64,000 nt of DNA from assembly GCA_016718265.1 (NCBI GenBank), contig JADKDZ010000012.1, positions 68,134 to 132,133 of the forward strand. The letters run 5' to 3'. The position numbers and the translations under genes are program-made. The stretch comes from Uliginosibacterium sp. (GTDB lineage: Bacteria > Pseudomonadota > Gammaproteobacteria > Burkholderiales > Rhodocyclaceae). Shown here in pieces: positions 18,297 to 27,303 of the stretch. A model generated the notes under the pieces. The model was not told the origin of the DNA. It did not search any database and saw only the letters and a list, made by a program, of their open reading frames with translations. Each line of letters opens with the position of its first letter. The first letter of the stretch is position 1.

Positions 18297-18657
18297 TTCG
18301 AACTCCCAGCAACTCATCCATGGCTTCGGTCAGGTCGTCTTCCGTAAAGGGCTTGTGCAAAAACCCCTGAGCCCCCTCTTTGAGCGCTGCGATTGCGGTG
18401 GCCTTGTCAGCCAGCGCCGACACAACGAGGACGCGAACATCAGGATTGATCTGGCGAAGGCGGCGTATGCACTCGATGCCGTCCATATTCGGCATGGTGA
18501 GATCCATCGTCACCAGATCAGGGCGGACTGTCGTGAAACATCGCACGGCCTCTTGCCCATTCGATGCCAGCGCGGCGATCTCCAACCCATGCTTACCGAG
18601 CGCGCGCGCGATCTTGCTGCGAATGATGTTGGAATCGTCGACGATCATCAGCTTCAT
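18289..18657 (-). CDS. CheY-like single-domain response regulator
   Basis: This receiver-only protein of 122 residues begins MKLMIVDDSN. Phospho-acceptor Asp52 is in VTMDLTMPNMDG, the switch Ser in VVSALAD, and the conserved Lys in FLHKPFTEDDL. It has no output domain, so it should act by protein-protein contact. Its ATG overlaps the stop of the upstream kinase gene (ATGA), and it overlaps cheX downstream, which supports a kinase-regulator-phosphatase set. Confidence 0.9.
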   Translation of the reverse strand: MKLMIVDDSNIIRSKIARALGKHGLEIAALASNGQEAVRCFTTVRPDLVTMDLTMPNMDGIECIRRLRQINPDVRVLVVSALADKATAIAALKEGAQGFLHKPFTEDDLTEAMDELLGVRNG

Positions 18658-20789
18658 GCCGCGGCCTCCTGAGAGGTAATCGCCGGCACAGAAACAAGTG
18701 ACTCGTGGACCGGCGGCAACTGCACTCGGAAGTGACAGTATTCACCCGTCGTCATGCCGATCCTGATCTGTCCGCCAAGTTTGCGAACCAGATCCCTGAC
18801 GGCATCAAGACCCGCACCGCGCCCCGCGTCCTCATCTGCCGTCTCACGGGTCGATATCCCTGGCTCAAAGATGAATGAAACCAGACGACGCATGTCGACA
18901 GTCCCGACTTCCTCTTCGTTCATCCGCCCGGAGCGCACCACCGCGGCCCGCAACTTGGCCTGATCAATGCCCTGTCCGTCGTCGCGGAAGCTCACTTCAA
19001 TCCCATTCTCGCCCCAGTTCGCCACATACACCGCCAGGCGGCCCGATTCAGCCTTGCCGCGTGCCTTACGGTCCTCCGGCCGTTCAATGCCATGAACGAG
19101 AGCGTTACGCACAAACTGATTGACGATGCTGGACACCGCTTCGCGCTGAACGGGGTGGAGATCGGAGACATCCATTCCCTGATACACAAGATCGACCTGC
19201 TTGCCATGCCGCTCAGCCAGCTGCTTGGCATAGCTGATCCATTGCCTGACGATCGGATTGGCCACCGCTGAAGGCTCGGTCTTGGGCCGAGCCGGCTCCA
19301 CCGTCACCACCCCGCGCATTTGCGCCATCCGCGTCAGCACGTTATGGATGGTCTCGATCTCACTGAACAAGGCCTTCATGCGCACAGCAACCGGCAAGAA
19401 GTCTTCGCCGACGAGATCGCCGCGCTCACGCATCCCACTCAGCATATCCTCAAGCCCATGGAAAGACTGTGCAACGGATTCCAATCCAACAGCAGCCGCA
19501 TCGCCCTTGATCCGGTGTGCTATCCGGAAAATCGCGTTCACCTTGGTCAGCAGGTTCTCTCCAGGCGCAGGCTGCAACTCAAGTTGCTGGTTGATGAGAT
19601 TCAAGCCTTCAGACGCGTTGCGCAGGAAGTCCTGCAACAAATGTGGCTCCACCCCCAGAATCTGGAGCAAGACGCTCATCTGCCCTTGCGCCCGCACTTC
19701 ACTTTCGCGCAAGTCGCGCTCAAGTCGCACACGTCTTGAAATGTCATTCGTTGTCACCAGCAGGTGGGTCACAACTTCGCCTTCCATCACGCGGTTAAAG
19801 CGAAACTGAAGAAAGCGTGTTTCCACCATTCCAGGACCGCGTGTAACCGTGATTTCAACGCTGTCGAGCGGGTTCAGTCCTGCAACGAGTTTCTCCCGTA
19901 CTTCATGCCGCAACAGCAAGTCAATGTATTCACGCGCTGTGTCAAAGACCTTGGGCGTCACCAGCGGACGCAGGATATCGAGGAAGTCTGACCCGGGCGG
20001 CACCTGAACCCCCAGGATTCCAGCCAGGGCCCGTGACTGCTGCGACCCGACACGCCCGTCCGCATCCAGCAGAAACAAGCCCTCCTGCGTTGTCCGCAGA
20101 ATATCGTCAGTCTCCCTGTGCGCGCGCTCCAGCGCTTGGTCACTTCGACGAAGGTGGCGAATGAAGTGAAACATGATGATCAGGAAGTTGATCGTTGCCA
20201 ACAGCATCCCGGTCAGCTGCACCGTTCGCAGCACGGTTGCCTTCGACGCCGCCAACTCCTCAACCCGCGTGGTGAGGTCATTCATCAGCGTCAACAGCCA
20301 GACGTTAACCACCTCGGAGTTGCGCGCCACATCCATCGCCTGCTCCAGTGTTGGCGCATCAGAGCGGACAAATGCCTGAATGGCGTCCCGGTAGGGCGCC
20401 CATTGCTCCTGCGCATCGGCAAGCATCTTCTGCGCCTTCTCGTCGTCAATACGCTTGACCACAAAGTCGCCACTGCCTGTACCTGGAACAGTGCCGCCAT
20501 TGATGTATGCCATCAACGTTTGGTCATACACCGCAGAAGCGCGATCCAGTTCCATCATCAAGTCGCGGTATGACTGGCCGGCAATGACACGGCTCTCGAT
20601 CTGCAACGAAGCTTTTGCCATACGCTGGGTCAGCATGCGCTGACGCCCGACGATATTGACGTTTGCCGCATCACTGCTGATCTCACTGGAAATGAAGAAA
20701 TTCATCACCAGAACACCCAAGTCAAACAGCAGGAACAGTGCGATGGAGATCACCATCGTACGGTACTTGCCAAGTCCGAGATTCCACAT
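18654..20789 (-). CDS. Membrane-bound CheA-like sensor kinase with PilJ-type sensory and PAS regions
   Basis: From ATG 20789 (GGAGGTG upstream) the protein has 711 residues. TM1 lies at about 10-33. An external helical domain follows with NVNIVGRQRMLTQRMAKAS, as in type IV pili methyl-accepting (PilJ N-terminal) domains. TM2 spans about 190-212, then comes a PAS-like region (about 222-350). An Hpt-like domain carries His425 in FRIAHRIKGDAAAVG, as in the CheA P1 domain. The ATPase region has NQFVRNALVHGIERPEDR and DDGQGID. There is no CheW-binding P5 domain, so it is not a standard CheA; sensor and kinase are one polypeptide. It is coupled to the CheY and CheX genes. Confidence 0.85.
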   Translation of the reverse strand: MWNLGLGKYRTMVISIALFLLFDLGVLVMNFFISSEISSDAANVNIVGRQRMLTQRMAKASLQIESRVIAGQSYRDLMMELDRASAVYDQTLMAYINGGTVPGTGSGDFVVKRIDDEKAQKMLADAQEQWAPYRDAIQAFVRSDAPTLEQAMDVARNSEVVNVWLLTLMNDLTTRVEELAASKATVLRTVQLTGMLLATINFLIIMFHFIRHLRRSDQALERAHRETDDILRTTQEGLFLLDADGRVGSQQSRALAGILGVQVPPGSDFLDILRPLVTPKVFDTAREYIDLLLRHEVREKLVAGLNPLDSVEITVTRGPGMVETRFLQFRFNRVMEGEVVTHLLVTTNDISRRVRLERDLRESEVRAQGQMSVLLQILGVEPHLLQDFLRNASEGLNLINQQLELQPAPGENLLTKVNAIFRIAHRIKGDAAAVGLESVAQSFHGLEDMLSGMRERGDLVGEDFLPVAVRMKALFSEIETIHNVLTRMAQMRGVVTVEPARPKTEPSAVANPIVRQWISYAKQLAERHGKQVDLVYQGMDVSDLHPVQREAVSSIVNQFVRNALVHGIERPEDRKARGKAESGRLAVYVANWGENGIEVSFRDDGQGIDQAKLRAAVVRSGRMNEEEVGTVDMRRLVSFIFEPGISTRETADEDAGRGAGLDAVRDLVRKLGGQIRIGMTTGEYCHFRVQLPPVHESLVSVPAITSQEAAA

Positions 20790-20897
20790 TTGTACACCTC
20801 CGACACGCGCGACGCGGAGCCATCCCATCGAATGACTACTGGTGACAACCGCCGTTAAAAACACCCAATGCTTGGAAAGTAGCTCTGTCAGAACGGA

Positions 20898-21905
20898 TCA
20901 ACCACCCCCAAGTATCGCGACTTCCTTGTTGATCGCTTTGATCAAGTCGGGTCCCACCCTGGCCTCAGCCTCCTTCTGCACGGGAGCCAGAGCCTGACGC
21001 CAGGCTTTTCGTTGGGTATCGCTCAAGTGAGCAACCCTCGTCTTCCCGGACCGTTCGATCACTGCCAAGGCGTCATCGTTATCTTGCTGAGAAATTGCGT
21101 TGGCATATCTCGTCGCATCTCTGAGCGCTTGTTCCAGCAAAGTCCGGACGTCCGCGGGCAGCTCATCCCAGAATTTCTTGTTCGTCACCACGGCATACCC
21201 GAGATAGCCGTGGTTCGTGTCAACGGCGTACTTCTGCACTTCATACATCTTCTGGGTATACATGTTCGATGGTGGGTTCTCAGTTCCATCCAGGGTTCCG
21301 CTCTGCAATGCCTGGAAAGCTTCATTCAACGCCAGCACCTGCGGCACCGCGCCTAGCGCCCGCATCTGCATCTCCACCATCTTTGAGTTCTGGATCCGGA
21401 CTTTCAGGCCACGCATATCGGCAGGTGCGAGCAATGGCCGATTGGCGCTCATAATCTTGAAGCCGTTGTCCCAATACGCTATGCCGAGAAAGCCCTTCGA
21501 CTCAAGCCGCTTCAGAAGTCCTTTGCCAATCGGGCCATCCTGCACCCGCTGCAAACTTGCCTTGGTCGGAAACAAATACGGAATGTCAAAAATCTCGAAC
21601 TCGCGGAAGCCAAGGGAGCTCACCTTGCCGAGCGTTGGCGCGAGCATCTGTACCTGCCCTTTGGCAAGCGCATCAAACTCTTCAGCATCCTTGAACAGTT
21701 GCGAATTGGGATAAACCTCGACCTTCACTCGCCCTTTGGTGAGGCCTTCCGCGCGCATCTTGAAGAACTCGGCCGCTCTGCCTTTTGGCGTATCTGCGGT
21801 CGTGACGTGACTAAACTTGAGAACAATCTGTTGTTCCGCTCTTGCCGACGGCGTACCCGTCAGCAGAAAAGAAAAAACAACCAGCCCCAATAGTGGTTTG
21901 CGCAT
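20898..21905 (-). CDS. TRAP-type C4-dicarboxylate-like substrate-binding protein (DctP family)
   Basis: This periplasmic solute-binding protein of 335 residues has a signal peptide (MRKPLLGLVVFSFLLTGTPS, cut near ARA-EQ). DctP family features include LKFSHVTTADTPKGRAAEFF, KVEVYPNSQLF, MRGLKVRIQNSKMVE and LNEAFQALQSGTLDGTENP, the last with the conserved carboxylate-binding region. No DctQ or DctM membrane subunits are nearby. The gene lies 108 bases upstream of the CheA-like kinase on the same strand, so a role as a ligand-sensing partner rather than only in transport is possible. That role is inferred from position. Confidence 0.9.
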   Translation of the reverse strand: MRKPLLGLVVFSFLLTGTPSARAEQQIVLKFSHVTTADTPKGRAAEFFKMRAEGLTKGRVKVEVYPNSQLFKDAEEFDALAKGQVQMLAPTLGKVSSLGFREFEIFDIPYLFPTKASLQRVQDGPIGKGLLKRLESKGFLGIAYWDNGFKIMSANRPLLAPADMRGLKVRIQNSKMVEMQMRALGAVPQVLALNEAFQALQSGTLDGTENPPSNMYTQKMYEVQKYAVDTNHGYLGYAVVTNKKFWDELPADVRTLLEQALRDATRYANAISQQDNDDALAVIERSGKTRVAHLSDTQRKAWRQALAPVQKEAEARVGPDLIKAINKEVAILGGG

Positions 21906-22024
21906 GCCCCTCCCCCCAAAGAATCCCCAGCAGAATGAACCACCGAGACAAAGCTATCGTCCTCAATCCTTTACGGGCAGACAGGCGCAAGCATGAGGTG
22001 GACGAAAGGGCATTTTCTTAAGTA

Positions 22025-22411
22025 TTAAGACGAACGACAAATAATTGCGTCAACCTCAATTGCGGCTCCGCGCGGTAATGCTGCAACACCGACCGCCGCG
22101 CGCGCCGGGAAGGGCTCGGCGCAATAGCGCGCCATGATTTCATTCACTTTGGCAAAATGGCTCAAGTCTGTCAGATACACCGTCAATTTGACGGCTTCCG
22201 ACAGCGTACTTCCTGCCGCGAGGGCCAGCGCAGAAAGGTTTTCGAATACCTGCACAGTCTCAGCCTCAAAGCCCTCTACGAGCGTCATGCTCACCGGGTC
22301 TAGGCCGATCTGGCCTGAGATAAATACCAGATCGCCGACACAAACTGCTTGCGAGTAAGCGCCGATAGCGGCAGGCGCACTCTTAGTGGCAATTACTTCT
22401 CTATGCGACAT
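22025..22411 (-). CDS. RidA family enamine/imine deaminase
   Basis: RidA proteins hydrolyse reactive enamines and imines such as 2-aminoacrylate. From ATG 22411 (GAGG upstream) the 128 residues show SAPAAIGAYSQAV, FISGQIGLDP, the segment KLTVYLTDLSHFAKVNEIMARY, and FPARAAVGVAALPRGAAIEVDA with the conserved Arg for the substrate carboxylate. The frame begins slightly earlier at 22429, but the shorter start has the better ribosome binding site. It is preceded by fliW and a hairpin terminator. Confidence 0.93.
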   Translation of the reverse strand: MSHREVIATKSAPAAIGAYSQAVCVGDLVFISGQIGLDPVSMTLVEGFEAETVQVFENLSALALAAGSTLSEAVKLTVYLTDLSHFAKVNEIMARYCAEPFPARAAVGVAALPRGAAIEVDAIICRSS

Positions 22412-22429
22412 GCTTCGCCTCAAATGCAA

Positions 22430-22452
22430 AACGCCTGCGCAGGGCAGGCGTT
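22430..22452 (-). terminator. Hairpin terminator after fliW
   Basis: AACGCCTGC (22430-22438) and GCAGGCGTT (22444-22452) form a perfect 9-base stem with a five-base loop. On the minus strand it lies 20 bases after the fliW stop and is followed by TTGCATTTG, a short imperfect T tract. It would separate fliW from ridA. Confidence 0.6.
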
Positions 22453-22471
22453 GATTACTGACAACCGAACA

Positions 22472-22915
22472 TCAGTCTGCGGGACGCAGAGTGACCTCGC
22501 AACCCAGTTTGGCAATCACCTTCTGAAGTCCCACGCGGTTTTGCGCATTGATTACCAAGGGTGCCATCAAATTGGCCTTGACCGGCGAGTCTGACTCGCG
22601 CCGGTGCGGCGACTCATCCGCACGAAGAATCAGCATTACTGCGACATCTTCTGCCTTGGACGCCTGCAGCAGCGCTTGCTCGTCTTCCGCAAGATCAAAC
22701 TCGTAGTGCAAGCCCAGCATGTCTGGCGTTGTAACCGAGAATGCGATCTCTGGCTGATCAATGCTTTGCAGGATGGCTAACACTTGCGGATTGGAATCGA
22801 CCTCTATCATCGAGAAAAGCTTGCAGGCCTCAAGCCCGGGCAAGCCCAATGGGAACGTGATGGTTTTGTCGCTCTCAATCTCGAGACTGCCAAATCGCGG
22901 GCTATCAATTTTCAT
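22472..22915 (-). CDS. fliW: Flagellar assembly factor FliW
   Basis: FliW binds CsrA, relieving repression of flagellin translation, and also binds flagellin. The 147 residues begin MKIDSPRFGSLEIESDKTI, then FPLGLPGLEACKLF, FSVTTPDMLG and PLVINAQNRVGLQ, all typical of FliW. A near-consensus AAGGAGGA lies ahead of ATG 22915. csrA and flagellin genes, its usual neighbours, are not in this window. It implies a motile, CsrA-containing organism. Confidence 0.93.
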   Translation of the reverse strand: MKIDSPRFGSLEIESDKTITFPLGLPGLEACKLFSMIEVDSNPQVLAILQSIDQPEIAFSVTTPDMLGLHYEFDLAEDEQALLQASKAEDVAVMLILRADESPHRRESDSPVKANLMAPLVINAQNRVGLQKVIAKLGCEVTLRPAD

Positions 22916-23020
22916 GTCTTCCTCCTTAAGGCTGCTTTTCGAGCAGCGCTGATTTCACGTCGGGCATGCCAGAGCGCATGAGCACCGCCTCCATCATAGT
23001 CGCCGCGGCGACATTCTGCG

Positions 23021-23782
23021 TTACTGAGGCTTTTTGGGCGGCACCAGCAAGCCCTGCGTCATGCCGAGGGTGCGCAAGGTTTGTTGCGCTTTCAGTGCGT
23101 CCTCACGCGTTTTGAACGGGCCAAGATGGACACGCGTTTCAAGTTGGGATGGGATCCCCGCAAGCGCAAGCTTGCTGCGGAGTTCTTCGGCATTCCCCCG
23201 ATTATTGAAGATGCCCAACTGAATCAAGTAGCCTGTGGTACTCGGCAACGCCGCCGAGACCGGCGCGGCAACCGCGGGCGGTGCCGGCGGGACAAGAACC
23301 GGTGCTGCACTGGCTGCGGGTTTGGTAATAGCCGCCGGCGTTGGCTTGGTCTGCTCCACCACGAGCCTGTCATTGGCTCGTATCGGGGGAGGCGCACTGG
23401 CTGTGCGCGTTACCGTCTTGGCAGGCTCTGGCACCGACTCCCCTTCACGCGGGACTGTCGGATCGAAGGTTTCCTCAGGAACCACAACGGGTGCCGACAG
23501 GGAAGCCAGCACCTCCTGGGTGGTATCCGGCGCCTCAGCGATCGCTTTGGAAATTTCCTCAGACAGGGCCGCGGCCGGTGATGACGAAACAGCATTTCCG
23601 ATGGGTGCAACCGCCATCCCCTGCGGCTTCGCCTCGGGCGCAGATCCAACTTCCTGCTCACGCTCGTAAATCAGCAAGCCTGCCAGCAGCGCAACAATGA
23701 GCCCTGCCACCACGGCGACCCGAACGACCAGATGACGCCTAGCGGCAGATATCTCGTCGTGATCTCTAACCTGACTTACCAT
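23021..23782 (-). CDS. Membrane-anchored SPOR domain protein
   Basis: This 253-residue protein has a single membrane span (about residues 22-42, RVAVVAGLIVALLAGLLIY). A proline/alanine-rich periplasmic linker leads to a C-terminal SPOR domain (about 180-250: GYLIQLGIFNNRGNAEELRS, VHLGPFKTREDALKAQQ). SPOR domains bind denuded septal peptidoglycan, so a role near the division site is likely. It begins three bases after the upstream DUF2802-like gene and is probably co-transcribed with it. Confidence 0.85.
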   Translation of the reverse strand: MVSQVRDHDEISAARRHLVVRVAVVAGLIVALLAGLLIYEREQEVGSAPEAKPQGMAVAPIGNAVSSSPAAALSEEISKAIAEAPDTTQEVLASLSAPVVVPEETFDPTVPREGESVPEPAKTVTRTASAPPPIRANDRLVVEQTKPTPAAITKPAASAAPVLVPPAPPAVAAPVSAALPSTTGYLIQLGIFNNRGNAEELRSKLALAGIPSQLETRVHLGPFKTREDALKAQQTLRTLGMTQGLLVPPKKPQ

Positions 23783-23785
23783 GGC

Positions 23786-24376
23786 TCAGTCCTCAGCTTG
23801 TTGGGGCTCGCCGCTCAAGGAGCGGACCATCTCGGCCTCAGCCACGGAAATGCCGCATCGCTCGGCGATTGCCTGCGCATCGTAGCCTCTGCGCGCCAAG
23901 CCAACCGCCTCGCTGTAAAACGGAGAGACTTGCGCGGCCGCCCGAACCTCGGCGATCTCTCGCCTGAGCACCGCAAGCTCGTCAACGGTTTCGCGCAGCG
24001 ACCGCTGCAGATCATCGACCAAGTGCCGTGTCTGCCGCATTTCAAGCAAGGCATCGAAGCCAAAGTGAGCCGCATCGGGTTCGGGCGGTGGCGGAAAACG
24101 CCGCTCCGACGCATCAAGCTTCACCTCGGGCAAGGCCTCCGCGTGAGCAACTTCATGCCCGTGAAAGATATCGCTTGATGAACTTCTGCCAACACCGCCA
24201 CCAATGATCCGAGACTGGATCGTGTCGTTTCCGCTTGTAGCACCTGCGCCAAGTACAGGCATCTCGCTGAACGCGGGGCTTTTCTTGCGCCGGGTGAATA
24301 TCAGTCGAAGCAATAGCCAGCACAAATACGCCAGCATCACGCCCACCAGTCCGAAAACGACGCTCCTGAGACTCAC
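23786..24376 (-). CDS. DUF2802-like single-span membrane protein
   Basis: From GTG 24376 (GGAGGG upstream) the 196 residues begin with a membrane span (SVVFGLVGVMLAYLCWLLLR) and a basic stop-transfer segment, RRKK. A polar linker and a coiled-coil-like stretch (LVDDLQRSLRETVDELAVLR) follow. The C-terminus AVGLARRGYDAQAIAERCGI resembles the small helix-turn-helix-like end of DUF2802 proteins. The reading frame extends to 24556 but that part overlaps the MATE gene and has no membrane-protein character. Function unknown. Confidence 0.7.
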   Translation of the reverse strand: MSLRSVVFGLVGVMLAYLCWLLLRLIFTRRKKSPAFSEMPVLGAGATSGNDTIQSRIIGGGVGRSSSSDIFHGHEVAHAEALPEVKLDASERRFPPPPEPDAAHFGFDALLEMRQTRHLVDDLQRSLRETVDELAVLRREIAEVRAAAQVSPFYSEAVGLARRGYDAQAIAERCGISVAEAEMVRSLSGEPQQAED

Positions 24377-24509
24377 ATACCCTCCCACACCCCGGCAACG
24401 TCGATGTTTGCCGCAAGGGCGATCATACTGACAGCGCCAGACAAGTAGAAGAGAAACACTACTAACGGCAAGCGCGCTGTGTGGGAAGACGCCTGGGAGG
24501 ATAAGTGGC

Positions 24510-25883
24510 CTATCCCTTGTACTGATCCCTGATCTGCCGCCGCGCGCGTTTCGCATGCGGCACCCAGGCCAGATAGCGCCACCGGGCGAACATCACCAAG
24601 CCTCGCACCCACTCGTCTGCTGCAAACCCGATCCAGATACCGACCAGCCCCCATCCGAGGTGGACGCCGAAGAGCCAAGCGAAACCAACGCCAACCGCCA
24701 CCATCGAGAACACGCCGAAACCGACTGGAAACCGGGCATCGCCTGCCGCACGCAATCCGTTGATGACGACGAGATTGAAGGTTCTGCCAGGCTCCAGAAA
24801 AACGAGCACCCACAAGACTTTCACGCCCATCGAGACCACGACGGGGTCGCTGGAGAACAAACCAAAGATCTGGGTACCGGCCAAGGCCGCCGTCAATGCC
24901 AGCAACACCGAGGAGCACAATCCGTACTGCAGGGCTTTGATGACAACTCTGTCCGCCATTTTGAGCTGACCTGCACCGATGTGGTGACCCACCACAATCT
25001 CGGTACCAAACCCGATCGCCAAGCCAGAGAGCAGGATGAAATAACTGATCTGGAGCAAATAGGTATGCGTCGCCAGCGCCTCGGCACCGATCACGGCCAC
25101 AAAGGCAAGATTGATCATGAAGCAGACCCGGTACGCGACGTTCTCACCGCCACCCGGCAAGCCAATGTGCATCACTTGCGCCAACCTCCGCCAGCGAGGC
25201 ACAAACCAGTCCGAAAGCTTGGGGACAATCCCCAGCCGGCGTCTCCACAGCGCAAAATTCATCACCAGCAAGCCCAGGCCCGCCAGTAAGAAGGCGATAC
25301 CGGCCCCGATCAGGCCCAACTTCGGCAGGCCGAACCAGCCCAACATCAGCGGTACGGCTGCGCACACGGAGATCAGGTGAGACGCAAGAATCAGACGCAT
25401 CGCGTCACGCGTATGCGTGTTGGCCCGCAGAACTGCCGCTGCCGTCGCGTTGATCGAATCCGCCACGAGTGTCCAGCCTGCAAGCATCATGTAGGCCGTC
25501 GCCTGCGATTTGAGCTCCGCCGGGGCTTTCATCAGATCGAGCAGAAAATCGGCAGCCAGTACTGTCACCAACGCGGAGACCACGCCCATCCATATCGCTG
25601 CCCATAAGCTGGCTCGAGCGATTTGTTCGGCCCCTGCGCGGTCACCCGCCCCAAGATGCTGGGTGATGACCACACTGCTGCCCATACTGACAATCCGGAA
25701 CAAGATGAAGAAGAAGCGGATGATCTGGGTAGACAGACCATAGGTCGCTGCCGTCGCATCCGATACAACCGAAAACAGCCAGACAAACAAGAGGCTGACG
25801 GTGGCATGCAAGAGGTGTTCGGAAAGGATTGGCCAAGTAATGGCAAATAGCCCCGGACGGGGCGCAACAGCTTGAGCGGGCAT
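24510..25883 (-). CDS. MATE family multidrug/sodium efflux transporter
   Basis: This polytopic inner-membrane protein of 457 residues from ATG 25883 has about twelve hydrophobic segments in two similar halves, as in MATE exporters. Typical elements are FAITWPILSEHLLHATVSLL, SMGSSVVITQHLGAGDRAGAEQIA in the N-half, and GFGTEIVVGHHIGAGQLKMAD in the C-half. It should export organic cations in exchange for Na+ or H+. The frame also opens with a TTG at 25922, but ATG is preferred. The substrate cannot be told from sequence. Confidence 0.88.
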   Translation of the reverse strand: MPAQAVAPRPGLFAITWPILSEHLLHATVSLLFVWLFSVVSDATAATYGLSTQIIRFFFILFRIVSMGSSVVITQHLGAGDRAGAEQIARASLWAAIWMGVVSALVTVLAADFLLDLMKAPAELKSQATAYMMLAGWTLVADSINATAAAVLRANTHTRDAMRLILASHLISVCAAVPLMLGWFGLPKLGLIGAGIAFLLAGLGLLVMNFALWRRRLGIVPKLSDWFVPRWRRLAQVMHIGLPGGGENVAYRVCFMINLAFVAVIGAEALATHTYLLQISYFILLSGLAIGFGTEIVVGHHIGAGQLKMADRVVIKALQYGLCSSVLLALTAALAGTQIFGLFSSDPVVVSMGVKVLWVLVFLEPGRTFNLVVINGLRAAGDARFPVGFGVFSMVAVGVGFAWLFGVHLGWGLVGIWIGFAADEWVRGLVMFARWRYLAWVPHAKRARRQIRDQYKG

Positions 25884-25996
25884 GGAAAAGGGGTCGCGCG
25901 CCGCTGACGCAGCGCAATGCAAAGGGGCCGCGGCAGCGTGACACGAAAACGTTTTCAGTTCAAGCCTTGAGGCCCCTCGCCATGGCCTCCGGACGC

Positions 25997-27286
25997 TCAG
26001 AATGCGTGTGAATACTGAAGCCCAAGAATCACGACACTACCTTCATAGCGTCCGTCCACCAAACCGCGATTCGCGGTGGCGGCTGCTGCACGCTGATCAT
26101 TGTGAATCGCAGCCGGCCGGATATGCAGATACGCCGCGCCAAGATCAAGGCGAGCCCCGGGGCGGACCTGCCACTGCACGCCGCTCGTGAACCACAGCCG
26201 GTCATTGTCAGGCAAAGATACGAGGCGCTGATCGGCCCCTTTGACCGGACTCTGGTCGTACGCAATCCCGAAGCGATAACGCCACGCGTCATTGATCAGA
26301 TAGGTCCCGCCAAAGGCGACGCGCCAGGTATCGCGGAAATCCGTGTGGAGGGTCTGAGCGATCTGGCCAGATGCCAATCCGGACGTCCGCTCAATGTCCA
26401 CCTGACGAATGCTTGACCATTGGGTCCGCGACAAGTCACCCAGCATTTCCCAACGATCGTCGAGCTTCTGCACAACACTCAGGATAAAGCTGCTCGGAAG
26501 TTTGACGTTTGCCCGCGCGGCACTCGAACCTGCCGCATTCAGCGCAGCGACTGGCCCGGTCACAAGCAGATCGCCCGTGACCGAATACTTGATCGCCGAC
26601 CGATAAGACATGCCGATCCGCATCGCCGGCGAGACGGTAAACAAGGCGCCGACATTCCACCCCGTGCCGGTGTCTTCAGCCTTGAACTGCGCGCTGGATG
26701 CCGCATAGGGTGCCGCAGCAACCGATACCGAACGGACGTAGTCGATATTGATTTTCTGGTAATTCACGCCCGCACCGAACGACCACTTCTCGTTGGCACG
26801 CCACCCGATCGAGGGATTCACGTTTAGGGTCTTGACGTCAAACTTCAGCGACTGGGCAGCGCCGGCCCATGGGCTATCGTATTCGGTCTTCAGCCCAAAC
26901 GGCGCACCAATACCCAGCCCGACGTAAACGTCCGGGCGCAGGGCATACGCCCCATAGACGTTCGGCAACGCTGCCAGCGCCCCGGCATCGCCCCCCTCTC
27001 CGGCCAGCACACCCGTCTGTGAATCGGCATTGGTATAGCGGTAACTCGGTCGAATGAGCGCCGCGCCGGCAGAGATCTCCGCTTTTTGCAGCCTAGTCAT
27101 GCCTGCCGGGTTGAAAAAAACCGTACTGGCATCTTCACCGACCGCAGCGGCGCCCGCATACGCATTGCCGAGACCGCTCGCATTTTGCTCCAGCAGTTGA
27201 AAGCCCGAAGCGTTCGCCGACAGGGAAAATGCAGCAAAAGCAGCTGCCTGCATGCTTTTGACCGCCCATGCTGTCTTGTAAGCCAT
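25997..27286 (-). CDS. FadL/OmpP1/TodX family outer membrane transporter
   Basis: This outer-membrane beta-barrel imports long-chain fatty acids or hydrophobic compounds. From ATG 27286 (AGAGGTG upstream) it has 429 residues: a signal peptide ending SLSANA, then SGFQLLEQNASGLGNAYAGAAA, the hallmark N-terminal hatch segment of FadL. Next are NPAGMTRLQ and a series of alternating beta strands, ending in a terminal aromatic (QYSHAF) as needed for barrel assembly. Confidence 0.92.
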   Translation of the reverse strand: MAYKTAWAVKSMQAAAFAAFSLSANASGFQLLEQNASGLGNAYAGAAAVGEDASTVFFNPAGMTRLQKAEISAGAALIRPSYRYTNADSQTGVLAGEGGDAGALAALPNVYGAYALRPDVYVGLGIGAPFGLKTEYDSPWAGAAQSLKFDVKTLNVNPSIGWRANEKWSFGAGVNYQKINIDYVRSVSVAAAPYAASSAQFKAEDTGTGWNVGALFTVSPAMRIGMSYRSAIKYSVTGDLLVTGPVAALNAAGSSAARANVKLPSSFILSVVQKLDDRWEMLGDLSRTQWSSIRQVDIERTSGLASGQIAQTLHTDFRDTWRVAFGGTYLINDAWRYRFGIAYDQSPVKGADQRLVSLPDNDRLWFTSGVQWQVRPGARLDLGAAYLHIRPAAIHNDQRAAAATANRGLVDGRYEGSVVILGLQYSHAF

Positions 27287-27303
27287 GATCACCTCTCTCC
27301 TGG

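Noticed and set aside
17181..18347. 388-codon plus-strand frame across recG and cheX
   Set aside because: It crosses two well supported minus-strand genes and the gap between them, and shows no protein-like features.
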